In this document: positions 35,580 through 45,908 of the stretch, one piece after another
Layout: each line of letters begins with the position of its first letter
Numbering within the stretch: position 1 is the stretch's first letter
NCBI GenBank assembly: GCA_050732395.1
Contig: JBOHQX010000300.1
Location: 1 to 64,000, forward strand
Length of the DNA: 64,000 nt
Direction of reading: 5' to 3'
DNA from: JBIOXB01 sp050732395
GTDB lineage: Bacteria > Zhuqueibacterota > Zhuqueibacteria > Zhuqueibacterales > Zhuqueibacteraceae
Notes under the pieces: model-generated
Seen by the model: only the letters and a program-made list of their open reading frames with translations
The model's database searches: none
What the model was told of the DNA's origin: nothing
Position numbers and translations under genes: made by a program

Positions 35580-37925
35580 ATGAACCTCAAACTTTTACGA
35601 CGCTGTTTGTGCAGTTTATTTTTTCTTGGCTTGATCGACACACTCGTTCATGCACAGGAATTCTCGGCCCATGGCAAATTTGAACAACTCTACCTGGAAT
35701 TGCAGACCCCAGGAGTATACCGCACCGCCTCCGGCGCGCCGGGGCATTTGTACTGGCAGCAGCGGGCCGACTATGACATGCAAATCGAGCTGGATGACGA
35801 GGCGCAAAAACTCTCGGGCACCGAGACCATTATGTATCACAACAACTCACCGGATGCGCTCACCTATCTCTGGGTACAGCTCGATCAAAATCTTTTCGAG
35901 AAGGAATCCGATTATTACACCACCCGCACCACCAGCATTTCCGAGCAAATGAGCTTCAGCGATCTCAAGCGCATGCATCACGACTTTGACGGGGGCTTCA
36001 AAATTGAAGACGTGAAAGATCGCGCCGGCCGCGACCTGCCTCGCGTCATCAACAAAACCATGATGCGCGTCGACCTGCCGCAACCGCTGTTGCCGAAATC
36101 AGCTTTCGTATTCAAGATCAAGTGGTGGCACAACATCAACGATCGCCAAAAGCTCGGCGGGCGATCGGGTCTCGAATATTTTCCGGAAGACGGCAACTAT
36201 CTGTATGTAATCGCGCAGTTTTTTCCCTGCATGGCGGTGTACAGCGAAAATCAAGGCTGGCAAAACAAGCAATTCCTGGGCAGCGGCGAGTTCACTCTGC
36301 CCTTTGGCAATTATTCCGTGAGTCTCACCGTGCCGGCTGATCATGTTTTAGGCGCGACCGGCGTTTTGCAAAATCCGAATCAGGTTTTGAGCGCCAAACA
36401 ACAGGAGCGTCTGCAGGAAGCGCGCGCCGCCGGCGCGCCGGTGGCCATCGTCACTGAATCCGAGGCGCGCGCCGCCGAACAAGGGCACAGCCGCGGCAAG
36501 AAGACGTGGATCTTCAAAGCGGAAAACGTGCGAGATTTCGCCTTTGCCACTTCACGTAAGTTCATTTGGGACGCCATGGGAGTGAAAGTTGGCGACCGTA
36601 CGGTGATGGCGATGTCGTATTATCCCAAAGAAGGCAATCCCTTATGGGAGCGGTATTCCACCAAAGTCGTGGCGCACACACTGAAGGTTTATTCAAAGCA
36701 CACTTTCGATTATCCCTATCCGGTCGCGATTTCGGTGCACACCGATCGCATTGGCATGGAATATCCCATGATCTGCTTCAACGGCGGCCGTCCGGAAAAA
36801 GACGGCACCTATTCCGAGCGGACAAAACACGGCATGATCAGCGTCATCATCCACGAAGTCGGCCATAACTATTTTCCCATGATTGTCAATTCCGACGAGC
36901 GCCAATGGACCTGGATGGACGAGGGCCTGAACTCATTTTTGCAATACCTGGCCGAACAGGAATGGGATCGCCACTACCCCTCCAAGCGCGGACCGGCCAG
37001 CAATATCGTCGAATATATGAAAGGTGATCGCAGTGCGCTGTCGCCGATCATGACCAATTCCGAATCCATCATTCAGTTCGGCAATAATGCCTACGGCAAG
37101 CCGGCGACGGCACTCAACATTTTGCGTGAAACGATCATGGGCCGGGAGCTCTTCGATTTCGCTTTCAAACAATACGCGCAACGTTGGATGTTCAAGCACC
37201 CGACGCCGGAGGATCTTTTTCGCACTCTGGAGGATGCTTCAGGCGTAGACTTGGATTGGTTCTGGCGCGGATGGTTCTACGGCGTCGATCCCGTCGACGT
37301 CGCGATCGAGGAGGTCAAATGGTTCAAGGTAGACACGCAAGATCCGGACCTGGAAAAGCCCCTAACGCGCGCGGCGGTGAATCAGAGTCCGCAATTCATC
37401 GGCGACCTGCGCAATCGTACGGCCATAGCGCAGCCAATGATTGAAAAGGATCCTTCGTTGCAGGATTTTTACAACAAATACGATTCGCTGGAAGTGTCCG
37501 TGCTCGATCAGCGCGAGTTTGAAAGATATTACGCGAGCTTGAACGAAAGTGAAAAGGCCTTACTGCGCCAGGAGACGAATTATTATGAGATTCAGTTCTC
37601 CAATATCGGCGGCCTAGTCACGCCACTCATTCTGGAATTCGAATTGGAAGACGGCGCAAAAGTCGAAAAACGCATTCCCGCCGAAATCTGGCGCTATAAC
37701 GACAAAAAGATCAGTAAGGTATTCGTGCTGCCCAAGCCGGTGAAAAGCATCACGCTCGATCCTTTTCTGGAAACAGCCGATGTCGACATCAGCAACAATT
37801 ACTGGCCGCCCCGCGCCGTGCCCACGCGCTTCCAGCTATTCAAGCAGCGCGAGCAGGAGCGGGAAAACCCCATGCAACGCGACCGGCGTGCGAAAGAGTT
37901 GGAGAAAAGAGAGAAAACAGAGTGA
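35580..37925 (+). CDS. M1-family zinc metallopeptidase (aminopeptidase N-like)
   Basis: 781 residues. Signal peptide (LCSLFFLGLIDTLVHAQ), N-terminal beta domain, then the gluzincin centre: H425-E426-V-G-H429 in IIHEVGHNYFPM and the third ligand E448 in WTWMDEGLNSFLQYL, with 18 residues between as in family M1. The typical substrate-binding GAMEN motif is replaced by GMEYPM near residue 397. The last 30 residues are highly charged (EREN, KELEKREKTE). It acts on peptides or protein N-termini in the periplasm or at the surface. It is followed three bases later by a GNAT gene. Confidence 0.9.
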   Translation: MNLKLLRRCLCSLFFLGLIDTLVHAQEFSAHGKFEQLYLELQTPGVYRTASGAPGHLYWQQRADYDMQIELDDEAQKLSGTETIMYHNNSPDALTYLWVQLDQNLFEKESDYYTTRTTSISEQMSFSDLKRMHHDFDGGFKIEDVKDRAGRDLPRVINKTMMRVDLPQPLLPKSAFVFKIKWWHNINDRQKLGGRSGLEYFPEDGNYLYVIAQFFPCMAVYSENQGWQNKQFLGSGEFTLPFGNYSVSLTVPADHVLGATGVLQNPNQVLSAKQQERLQEARAAGAPVAIVTESEARAAEQGHSRGKKTWIFKAENVRDFAFATSRKFIWDAMGVKVGDRTVMAMSYYPKEGNPLWERYSTKVVAHTLKVYSKHTFDYPYPVAISVHTDRIGMEYPMICFNGGRPEKDGTYSERTKHGMISVIIHEVGHNYFPMIVNSDERQWTWMDEGLNSFLQYLAEQEWDRHYPSKRGPASNIVEYMKGDRSALSPIMTNSESIIQFGNNAYGKPATALNILRETIMGRELFDFAFKQYAQRWMFKHPTPEDLFRTLEDASGVDLDWFWRGWFYGVDPVDVAIEEVKWFKVDTQDPDLEKPLTRAAVNQSPQFIGDLRNRTAIAQPMIEKDPSLQDFYNKYDSLEVSVLDQREFERYYASLNESEKALLRQETNYYEIQFSNIGGLVTPLILEFELEDGAKVEKRIPAEIWRYNDKKISKVFVLPKPVKSITLDPFLETADVDISNNYWPPRAVPTRFQLFKQREQERENPMQRDRRAKELEKREKTE

Positions 37926-37928
37926 ATC

Positions 37929-38438
37929 GTGCCGGCCATCCGAATTCGATTTGCAACCCAGCAAGACGTTCCCCTGATTCTGCAATTCATTCGTGATTTG
38001 GCAGAGTACGAACGCCTGGCGCATGAGCTCATTGCGACCGAAGATCGCCTGCGCACTTCCCTGTTTGGGCCGCACTCCGGCCCCGAAGTCATTTTTGCCG
38101 AAGTAGATGGCACCCCCGCCGGCTTCGCCTTATTTTATCACAACTATTCCACCTTTCTCGCGCAGCGTGGACTGTATCTCGAGGATCTTTTCGTGCGTCC
38201 CGAATTCCGCGGCCACGGCATTGGCCGGCGATTGCTGGTTTATTTAGCTCACCTTGCAGTCACCCGCGGCTGTGGCCGGTTTGAATGGTGGGTGCTGGAT
38301 TGGAATGAACCGTCGATCAAATTCTACAAAAAACTAGGCGCGATTCCGATGTCCGACTGGACCGTGTTTCGAGTGACCGGAGAAGCATTGTCACGTTTGG
38401 CATCGGAGTACGGAAGTGGTGATGATGAGACAACCTGA
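37929..38438 (+). CDS. GNAT acetyltransferase (diamine acetyltransferase-like)
   Basis: 169 residues. The acetyl-CoA-binding segment LYLEDLFVRPEFRGHGIGRR and the following FEWWVLDWNEPSIKFYKKLG match the spermidine/diamine N-acetyltransferase (SAT1-like) group. The start codon is GTG, three bases after the peptidase stop, so it is translated from the same mRNA. Polyamines are the likely but unproven substrate. The next gene starts 12 bases later. Confidence 0.86.
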   Translation: MPAIRIRFATQQDVPLILQFIRDLAEYERLAHELIATEDRLRTSLFGPHSGPEVIFAEVDGTPAGFALFYHNYSTFLAQRGLYLEDLFVRPEFRGHGIGRRLLVYLAHLAVTRGCGRFEWWVLDWNEPSIKFYKKLGAIPMSDWTVFRVTGEALSRLASEYGSGDDETT

Positions 38439-38449
38439 AAAGAGGAACC

Positions 38450-41400
38450 ATGCTAGCCGCAATCAGACCAAGAAGCCTTTCGTTGCATGCGGCGGTACAC
38501 ACGTCGGTGGCTTTGCTGCTCAACTTGACCATGCCATCCACGGCCTCCGCGCAAAAATCTGCATCCGCTTACCTGAGGCGGGTGCGGGAGATCGCTACGC
38601 GCGATTTCGGCATTCCCAATCCTCAGGGCCTGACTTTCTCGCCTTCAGCAGATGCCCTCTTCGTGCTCGCGGCCGCGAATACAACTTCGGCTGCGGCGGG
38701 CGCTCCCAAACTGGCTATGATCGACGCATTGGAAGATCTGGCCGGTTCTTTGGATCTGGCGTCCGTTCCTGCCTCACCCATTACAATGGTTTTTGACAAC
38801 AAGCTCAAGCGCTTGTTGTTCTATGATGTTCCCTCCAAACATTTGATTGCGATTCAGACAAACGCCAAGGGCCAGCCTGACCCAGCTTTGATGACCCGTT
38901 TCGAGGCCAACGAGCTAGATTTGCAAAACCCGGTCGGGATGGCGCTCGATCCAAACGGCGGAAGCCTCTTCATCCTGGACCAGGCCCCCTCACAACTGGT
39001 CCGCATCGACCCCGGCCCTCAGAGCAGCATGGACGGCGCCGACGCCCTTAAAAAAACCCGGGTCTCGCAAATCGATCTCCAGCATACCGGTGTGCTTGAT
39101 CTCCGTGGTCTTGCGTTCAATCCAGCGGACGGCCATCTTTATCTCGTGAGCCCGGAGCATCAGACGGTCTATGAGCTTACCACGGCCGGTCAGATCGTGG
39201 CGACCCGTGACCTTGGTGCTGCCAACGTTCAGTTGGTCAAGCCTGAAGCCATGGTCTTCGCGCCCAGCGGAGATCTGACGGACGACCCGGAGGATATGAG
39301 CCTTTATATTGTTGACAACAAACCGGATCACGAAGGGTTCGGAGGTAGCCAGATCGTTGAATTGTCGTTCATATCACCCCTCGAAACGGATTACTCCGCG
39401 GCTGCAATGCTCTCAGCCCGCTTGGTGAAAATGACGCAAACCAGCAAGTGGTCCCCGCCCAGTCCAGATCCGATGGGGGCTGCTTATATTCCCTCCTCCA
39501 AGCGGCTGATGATCAGCGATTCCGAAGTCGATGAAATGTCCATTTTTAAACGAGTCAATGTTTATGAAACGACGCTGTCAGGTAGCGTGCTGAGCACTGC
39601 CCAAACGACCTCTTTCTCCAAGGAGCCGACCGGAGTCGCTTTTAATCCAAGCAATGGCCATATCTTCATTTCCGACGATGATCTCGCCAAAGTATTTGAA
39701 ATTGATCCAGGAGCCGATGGAAAATACTTCAGCAAAGATGACGTCCGTACTTCATTTAATACCAAAGGCTCGAAAAGTATAGACGCCGAAGGCATCACTT
39801 TTGGAAATGGCTATCTTTATATTGCAGACGGTGTGAATTCAGAAATTTACGAGTTCAGGCCGGGTGCCAATGGCCGATTCGATGGCCAGAAACCGGCGGG
39901 CGATGATCAAGTGAGCCATTTTGATACGAAAGCTCTGGGTATTCCGGATCCTGAAACCGTTGAATTTAATTCAACCTCGGGCACGCTATACATTACCGGT
40001 TATGGGTCCAGGAAGGTGATCGAAACCACGACTTCCGGAGAATTGCTCGATGTGATTGATATTGCTTTTTTGAAAGCAACGAATCCGTCAGGCATGGCTT
40101 ATGCGCCAAGCAGTCTGAACCCGGCGGTAATGAATCTCTACATTGTGGCCCGAGGAGTGGATAATAATTCCAACCGGAAGGAAAATGACGGCAAGCTGTT
40201 TGAAATTTCCATTCAATACCCGCTGCCGACCACAAGCATTTCCATTGATGATTTTTCCATAAGCGAAGGCGACACCGGCACGGTGAGTGCGATTTTCACC
40301 TTGCGCCTGTCCGAGTCGAGCAAGCGCATCGTCTCCGTGGACTATGCCACTGCAGATAGTACTGCCGCTGCCGGAAGTGATTATGTGTCCGGCTCCGGAA
40401 CGGTGAGCTTCCCAGCCGGTACAACCTCGCAGACGATTACCTTGATCGTCAAAGGCGACACGGTCCCCGAGCCGAACGAGATTTTTTTGGTTCATCTTAG
40501 CAACCCGACCAACGCGACCATTGGGGACGGCCAGGGTTTAGGTACAATCATTAACGATGAAATTGCGCCTGCAAGCGCCATCTCCATCAATGATGTCACG
40601 GTGACGGAAGGCGATTCCGGTACGACCGACGCCGTTTTCAATGTAACCCTGGATGTGCCAAGCGAGCAGACCGTCACCGTGGACTACGCCACGGCCGATA
40701 GTACAGCCACCGCCGGCAGTGATTATGTGTCCGGCTCCGGAACGCTCATTTTTCCAGCCGCAACAACTTCCCGGACGATTGCCGTGGCCGTCAATGGCGA
40801 CGTGCTCGCAGGGTCAAACGAGACTTTTACGGTTCGGCTCATCAATCCGGCCAACGCGACCATTGCGGACAGCCAAGGAGTAGGGACAATCATGAACGAT
40901 GATGACGCGTCCGCAGTCTCCATCTCGATTGATGATGTCTCTATCACTGAAGGCGACGCCGGCACGTCCAATGCAATTTTCAATGTGAAACTGTCTGCCC
41001 AATGCGAGCAGACTGTCACCGTGGACTACGCCACGGCCGATAGTACTGCCACCGCCGGAAGTGATTATGTGTCTCGCTCCGGTACTGTAAGCTTTCCAGC
41101 CGAAACCACCTCTCAGACAATTGCCGTGGTCGTCAATGGCGACGTGCTCGTCGAGGCGAACGAGATTTTTTTGGTTCATCTCAGCAACCCGACCAACGCG
41201 ACCATTGGGGATGGTCATGCTTTGGGGACGATCATTGAAGAAGCCGCTGCTCAAATTGCACACGAAGAAACCAAGACCGGCGGAACTTCAAATTCCACCA
41301 TGGTAATGACTTCTGCGAGCGTGACTGCTGTTAGCGGTCACCTTTACCTCGTAGCGATTTCGACCAGACCGACTGTTACCGTAAATGGTGTTTCCGGACT

Positions 41401-42250
41401 GGGCTTGAGCTGGAGCCGGGTGAAGGCGCAATGTGCCGGCAGGAATCGAACTGGAATAGAAGTATGGATGGCGCGCGGGAACCCGGGCGCTAGCAGCGCT
41501 GTGACGGCGACACTCGCCGCGGCCCCTTCGAGTGCGGCCATCACGGTATCGAGGTATTCGGGAGCAGCGGTAGCAAACCCGATAGGAAATATGGTTTCCG
41601 GCAATACGAATGGAATAAACGGAGCCTGCTCAGGCGGAACCGATAATAATTCCTACTCATTCAATTTAACGACCACGGTAAATGAAGCAGTCGTGTATGG
41701 TGCAATTACCATGCGGAATAGAACCCACACGCCAGGTGCCGGCTATACCGAGCGTGCAAAGATCCGGCAGGATAGCGGCTCAAACATGGCTTCCGTCGCC
41801 GTGCAGGATAAGAGCGTCGCTGCCATTTCAACAGTCGCAGTAAACGGCTCGTTCAGTGGCACTATTGATTGGGCGATGGTGGCTGTGGAGATCAAGCCAC
41901 AGGCCGGGAGGACTGGTGCACTCACACTTTCAAAAGAAGAACAAGAGCCGGCAGCCATTACGCCTCCACCAATGGCTTTTCAGCTTGATCAGAACCATCC
42001 GAATCCTTTCAACCCAAGCACGCGCATCCGCTACAGCATGCCTGCGGACAGCCAGGTACGCTTGACGATCTACGATTTAGAGGGGCGCACGATAGCAGTT
42101 TTGGTGGACGGATTTCAGAGCGCCGGAATTTATACCCAGATTTGGGGCGCCTCGGATTTCAAAGGCCGGCAACTTCCCAATGGCGTATATTTCTACCGCC
42201 TTCAGGCCGGCACTCATGTTGCGACACGAAAAATGACGTTGCTGCGATAA
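38450..42250 (+). CDS. Giant secreted protein: propeller, three Calx-beta domains, sorting domain
   Basis: 1266 residues. Signal peptide ending near TASAQ, then an NHL/SdiA-regulated-like propeller (about 40-590; FGIPNPQGLTFSPSADALFV, GNGYLYIADGVNSEIYEF). Three Calx-beta domains follow (from about 595, 710 and 825), each with DYATADSTA.AGSDYVSxSG and a closing VHLSNPTNATIGDG or similar. A beta-sandwich of unknown family covers about 940-1150, then the sorting module FQLDQNHPNPFNPSTRIRY with NGVYFYRLQAGTHV. AGAGGAA precedes ATG 38450. Calx-beta domains bind calcium, so this is probably a surface adhesin or enzyme carrier. DNA of the three repeats is very similar, which suggests recent internal duplication. 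Confidence 0.83.
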   Translation: MLAAIRPRSLSLHAAVHTSVALLLNLTMPSTASAQKSASAYLRRVREIATRDFGIPNPQGLTFSPSADALFVLAAANTTSAAAGAPKLAMIDALEDLAGSLDLASVPASPITMVFDNKLKRLLFYDVPSKHLIAIQTNAKGQPDPALMTRFEANELDLQNPVGMALDPNGGSLFILDQAPSQLVRIDPGPQSSMDGADALKKTRVSQIDLQHTGVLDLRGLAFNPADGHLYLVSPEHQTVYELTTAGQIVATRDLGAANVQLVKPEAMVFAPSGDLTDDPEDMSLYIVDNKPDHEGFGGSQIVELSFISPLETDYSAAAMLSARLVKMTQTSKWSPPSPDPMGAAYIPSSKRLMISDSEVDEMSIFKRVNVYETTLSGSVLSTAQTTSFSKEPTGVAFNPSNGHIFISDDDLAKVFEIDPGADGKYFSKDDVRTSFNTKGSKSIDAEGITFGNGYLYIADGVNSEIYEFRPGANGRFDGQKPAGDDQVSHFDTKALGIPDPETVEFNSTSGTLYITGYGSRKVIETTTSGELLDVIDIAFLKATNPSGMAYAPSSLNPAVMNLYIVARGVDNNSNRKENDGKLFEISIQYPLPTTSISIDDFSISEGDTGTVSAIFTLRLSESSKRIVSVDYATADSTAAAGSDYVSGSGTVSFPAGTTSQTITLIVKGDTVPEPNEIFLVHLSNPTNATIGDGQGLGTIINDEIAPASAISINDVTVTEGDSGTTDAVFNVTLDVPSEQTVTVDYATADSTATAGSDYVSGSGTLIFPAATTSRTIAVAVNGDVLAGSNETFTVRLINPANATIADSQGVGTIMNDDDASAVSISIDDVSITEGDAGTSNAIFNVKLSAQCEQTVTVDYATADSTATAGSDYVSRSGTVSFPAETTSQTIAVVVNGDVLVEANEIFLVHLSNPTNATIGDGHALGTIIEEAAAQIAHEETKTGGTSNSTMVMTSASVTAVSGHLYLVAISTRPTVTVNGVSGLGLSWSRVKAQCAGRNRTGIEVWMARGNPGASSAVTATLAAAPSSAAITVSRYSGAAVANPIGNMVSGNTNGINGACSGGTDNNSYSFNLTTTVNEAVVYGAITMRNRTHTPGAGYTERAKIRQDSGSNMASVAVQDKSVAAISTVAVNGSFSGTIDWAMVAVEIKPQAGRTGALTLSKEEQEPAAITPPPMAFQLDQNHPNPFNPSTRIRYSMPADSQVRLTIYDLEGRTIAVLVDGFQSAGIYTQIWGASDFKGRQLPNGVYFYRLQAGTHVATRKMTLLR

Positions 42251-42426
42251 CGAAAGCACTGCTACCTTAGTTTTTGTAGGCGGCAATATCTCGGATGTGC
42301 GACTTCTTTCGCGCCCGGGTTGTGATGAAGTGCCAATTCACGGTTGAATATACCCGATTTTGTATCTGCGCGCAGGACTTGATGAGGTCTGTACCTGAGC
42401 GCCTTGAGGCACCATCATACAAAATG

Positions 42427-42638
42427 CGGAAGGCCGTGGCATGGCCGCAAGGTGCGGCAGCAGCATCGGTCCAATTGGGGGCAGCAAAATTGCCGGTCAT
42501 GACATCGGCCGCATAAACGAAATCATTTTGTGATTGCGCTTTGCGCAAGCCCCAATTGCCGTGACAATAGCTACTACTGCAGGAGTTGGTGTTGAGGTCA
42601 TAGACCACCTGCGGTGCGCGGTCGCCACCTTCCGTCGC
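42427..42638 (-). pseudogene. Fragment of a CX4CH multiheme cytochrome gene
   Basis: Reading leftward from 42638, TEGGDRAPQVVYDLNTNSCS, SYCHGNWGLRKAQS and VYAADVMTGN match residues of the intact cytochrome gene at 46034-47095 (TEGGNRAPQVVYDFNANTCS and so on). At PNWTDAAAAPCG one base is lost, so the next heme motif (CGSCH in the parent) is read out of frame. The upstream two-thirds and the downstream end are missing. The frame stays open to 42267 without resemblance. A decayed partial copy. Confidence 0.85.
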
Positions 42639-43187
42639 GGCATGTGAACGTTTAGTCGTCTGGCTCAGATAACTCCCAAGACTGATCTGATTGCAGAGCC
42701 ATACGACTCAATTCCTCTTCACCAAAACCGTTTCTGCCCTGTCATTCAAGCCTTACAAAATCATCTTCTGAATTACTTCCTTCCTTATAGCCTCTCTCCT
42801 GAAGCGCACCAAATCTTTTCTGGATTTTTCGCAAATCAAGCAAAGTCAAGTATAATAGTGAGCGTAAAGACCTCTCCAGCACGACTGCAAGCATGAAGGG
42901 GAAGGATTCCCTACCGAGAACGGACTCTCCATTTTTCGATTTTGCAGGTCACCTAAATGATAAATTAATTCGTAGCTGTTCGGCTCTACCCTGTCGTCCC
43001 CAAAAACATGGCGACTTCCGATTTACGATCGCAGACCGACAATCGAAAATCGAAAATCGTCAATCCGCTGAACAGTCACATTAGTTCATAATCCGCCCAG
43101 CGAGGAAGGGCGCACGGCAAACAGCGTTCAAACTGCATTTTGGTTGACTTAAATGGACCCGTTTATCTTCTTGCCATGGAGCAGCGT
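42639..43187. other. Intergenic region before the FN3 gene
   Basis: No gene is supported. A short frame at 42893-43084 contains a repeat-like run (GATCGCAGACCGACAATCGA then AAATCGAAAATCG) and no family match. The promoter of the fibronectin III gene is presumably here. Confidence 0.45.
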
Positions 43188-45866
43188 ATGCGATACTCTA
43201 GCAATTCTGCATTGGCTTGGTGTGGGAGACTGGTGTTGTGGTGTGCCGGCTGGGCCAGGCTGAGCCCGCTGATCTGCCTGTTCTTCACCTCAAGGCTGTA
43301 TGCACAAGCCGCGCCGAGCAATTTAACGGCGACGACGGCGAGCAACAGCCAGATTAATCTCATCTGGGTCGACAACTCAAACAATGAAATCGCGTTCGTC
43401 ATATTTCGCGGAACTGTTAATGGCGGCCCCTATGCTCGCATCGACTCCGTCGATGTAAACACAACGACTTATTCCAACCTCGGTTTGACCGGCAATAGCA
43501 CGTATTACTACGTCGTTTGGGCCAAAAAAAATAACAGCCATTCGGGCTTTTCCAATCAAGCCAGCGCGACGACAAATCCGGATTTGCCCGCAACCCCGAC
43601 CGGCTTGCTGGCGAATGCGACAAGCGCCAGCCAGATCAATCTGTCTTGGACGGATGCCTCGGGCACAAACAATCCCACCGCTCGTTTTCGCATTGAACGC
43701 AAGACCGGCCCAGGCGGAACGTACGCGCAAATTGACTCGGTTAACGCGCCGACCACCGTCTATTCGGACAATGGTCTGGGTGGAGGCACCCAATATTACT
43801 ATCGCGTGCGTTCGGTCAACGTGACCGGATCTTCAAATTATTCCAGCGAAGCCAACGCGACGACGCAGCCTGCTTTACCAGCTCCCACTGGTTTTGTTGC
43901 CTCGGCCGTGAGTAATACTCAAATCAATCTGTCGTGGACGGACAACTCCAACAACGAAACCGATTTCAAGATCGAGCGCAAGAAAACAGGCGAAACCTCC
44001 TTCACGGAGATTGCGACGGTTGGTGCGAATGTGACGAGTTACTCGAACACCGGCTTGCTCGGTAATCTCGTCTATTTCTATCGCGTGCGCGCCCATCGCG
44101 ACGCCGGCTTTTCAGCCTATTCCAATGAGGACAGCGCAATAACCTTGATGAAAGCACCTGCGAATTTGGTTGCCACGGCCGTCGGCAACAGCCAAATTAA
44201 TCTGGCGTGGAGCGATCAAACGGCCAGCGAAACCGGTTTCTCCATCGAGCGCAAGACCGGTGCTGCCGGCAGCTATGCGCAGGTGGGGACTGCAGGCGCG
44301 AACGCGACGAGTTTCTCGGATAATGGCCTGACGGTGAGCACGCAGTATTACTATCGCGTGCGCGCGACCAGTGCGATGAATGTTTCCGTATATTCGAACG
44401 AAGCCAACGCCACGACGTTCAGTGGCCAGCCCGCAACGCCGGACAGCCTGAGCGCGACGGCGGTGAGCAACACGCAGATTAATCTGGCGTGGAAGGACAA
44501 GTCTTCCAACGAGGATGGTTTTAAGATCGAGCGCAAGCAAGGCGCCTTGGGCACGTATGCTGAAATTGCGACGGTAGGGCCGAACGTGAAGAACTATGCG
44601 AACTTCAGCGGTTTAAGCGTGAATGCCAAATACTTCTATCGCGTGCGTGCTTATAACGCGGCGGGCAATTCGGCCTATAGCAACGAAGCCAGCGCGACCA
44701 CCTTGCTCAAAGCCCCGACCAATTTGACAGCCACTCCTGTCAGCAGCAGTCAAATCGATCTCGCCTGGACGGATCAAACCGCAAATGAAATCGGCTTTAA
44801 GATCGAGCGCAAGACCGGGTTTGGAGGCAACTATGCGGAAATTGCGACGGTCGGCGTGAATGTGACAAATTACTCGAACACCGGGCTGGCGAATGGTACG
44901 CAATATTTCTACCGCGTACGCGCATTTAGCACCACCAATGTGTCGGCCTATTCGAACCAGGCCAACGCCACGACGTTCAGCGACCAGCCCGCGACGCCGG
45001 ACAGCTTGAGCGCGACGGCGGTGAGCAACACGCAGATCGATCTCGCCTGGAAGGACAAATCATCAAACGAAGAGGGTTTCAAGATTGAGCGCAAGCAGGG
45101 CGCTTTAGGCACGTATGCTCAGATAGCGACGGTGGGGCCGAACGTGACGAGCTATGCGAACCTCAGCGGTTTGAGCGCGAATACCAAATACTTCTATCGC
45201 GTGCGTGCTTATAACGCAGCGGGCAACTCGGCCTATAGCAACGAAGCCAGCGCGACCAGCTTGCTCAAAGCCCCGACCAATGCGGTGGCCATCACCATCA
45301 GCAGCAGTCAAATCGATATCGCATGGACGGATCAAACCACGAATGAAAGCGGCTTTAAAATCGAGCGCAAGACCGGGGCCGCGGGCACCTATGCGGAAAT
45401 TGTGACGGTTGGTGCGAATGTGTCACTCTATTCGAACATCGGGCTGGCGGCGGGCACGCAGTATTTTTATCGCATACGCGCATATAGCTCCACCAATGTG
45501 TCGGCCTATTCAAAGGAAGTGAACGCCACGACTTCCGGACCCGCCAAGCCCGGCAGCCCGGACAACAGCAAAGCGGAGGGCGAGGAGAATGCTGCGATTC
45601 CCGAGGGCATTACGCTGGCGCCGAACTATCCCAACCCGTTCAACCCGTCGACGACGATAGGGTATACATTGTCGGAAGGCACGCAAGTAAAGCTCATCGT
45701 GGTCAATATCAGCGGCCAGGTCGTTGCGGTCCTGGTCAACGGCTATCAGGGTGCGGGCAGGTATGACAAGATTTTTAAAGGCGGGGATTTACCTTCCGGT
45801 GTGTACTACGCCGTGCTGAAGGCGGGTGCGATTACGAGGACACAGCGGATGTTACTCACGAAATAA
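43188..45866 (+). CDS. Secreted protein with eight fibronectin type III domains and sorting domain
   Basis: 892 residues from ATG 43188. Signal peptide to about residue 41, then eight FN3 domains of about 93 residues, each with a Q-I-N/D-L-x-W motif (NTQINLAWKDKSSNEDGFKI), FKIERK and YFYRVRAYN blocks. Domains 5-6 and 7-8 are near-identical pairs. The C-terminus is the sorting module LAPNYPNPFNPSTTIGYTL, GVYYAVLKAGAITRTQRMLL. There is no enzymatic domain, so it is an extracellular adhesin, filament or spacer. ATG 43188 has GGAG upstream; ATG 43176 and TTG 43140 in the same frame are alternatives. A terminator follows at 45909. Confidence 0.85.
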   Translation: MRYSSNSALAWCGRLVLWCAGWARLSPLICLFFTSRLYAQAAPSNLTATTASNSQINLIWVDNSNNEIAFVIFRGTVNGGPYARIDSVDVNTTTYSNLGLTGNSTYYYVVWAKKNNSHSGFSNQASATTNPDLPATPTGLLANATSASQINLSWTDASGTNNPTARFRIERKTGPGGTYAQIDSVNAPTTVYSDNGLGGGTQYYYRVRSVNVTGSSNYSSEANATTQPALPAPTGFVASAVSNTQINLSWTDNSNNETDFKIERKKTGETSFTEIATVGANVTSYSNTGLLGNLVYFYRVRAHRDAGFSAYSNEDSAITLMKAPANLVATAVGNSQINLAWSDQTASETGFSIERKTGAAGSYAQVGTAGANATSFSDNGLTVSTQYYYRVRATSAMNVSVYSNEANATTFSGQPATPDSLSATAVSNTQINLAWKDKSSNEDGFKIERKQGALGTYAEIATVGPNVKNYANFSGLSVNAKYFYRVRAYNAAGNSAYSNEASATTLLKAPTNLTATPVSSSQIDLAWTDQTANEIGFKIERKTGFGGNYAEIATVGVNVTNYSNTGLANGTQYFYRVRAFSTTNVSAYSNQANATTFSDQPATPDSLSATAVSNTQIDLAWKDKSSNEEGFKIERKQGALGTYAQIATVGPNVTSYANLSGLSANTKYFYRVRAYNAAGNSAYSNEASATSLLKAPTNAVAITISSSQIDIAWTDQTTNESGFKIERKTGAAGTYAEIVTVGANVSLYSNIGLAAGTQYFYRIRAYSSTNVSAYSKEVNATTSGPAKPGSPDNSKAEGEENAAIPEGITLAPNYPNPFNPSTTIGYTLSEGTQVKLIVVNISGQVVAVLVNGYQGAGRYDKIFKGGDLPSGVYYAVLKAGAITRTQRMLLTK
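44403..45518 (+). repeat. 558-bp tandem duplication inside the FN3 gene
   Basis: Two direct units, 44403-44960 and 44961-45518, each code for two fibronectin III domains (186 residues). GCCAACGCCACGACGTTCAG begins both. They differ at scattered positions, giving changes such as NFSGLSVNAK against NLSGLSANTK. The period is a whole number of codons. Confidence 0.85.
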
Positions 45867-45908
45867 GGTCCGAGCAATCGCTCGTTGCAAGCGATGTAAC
45901 AGTCGACG

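Noticed and set aside
42893..43084. 63-codon open frame before the FN3 gene
   Set aside because: It is mostly repeat-like sequence with no signal or homology.
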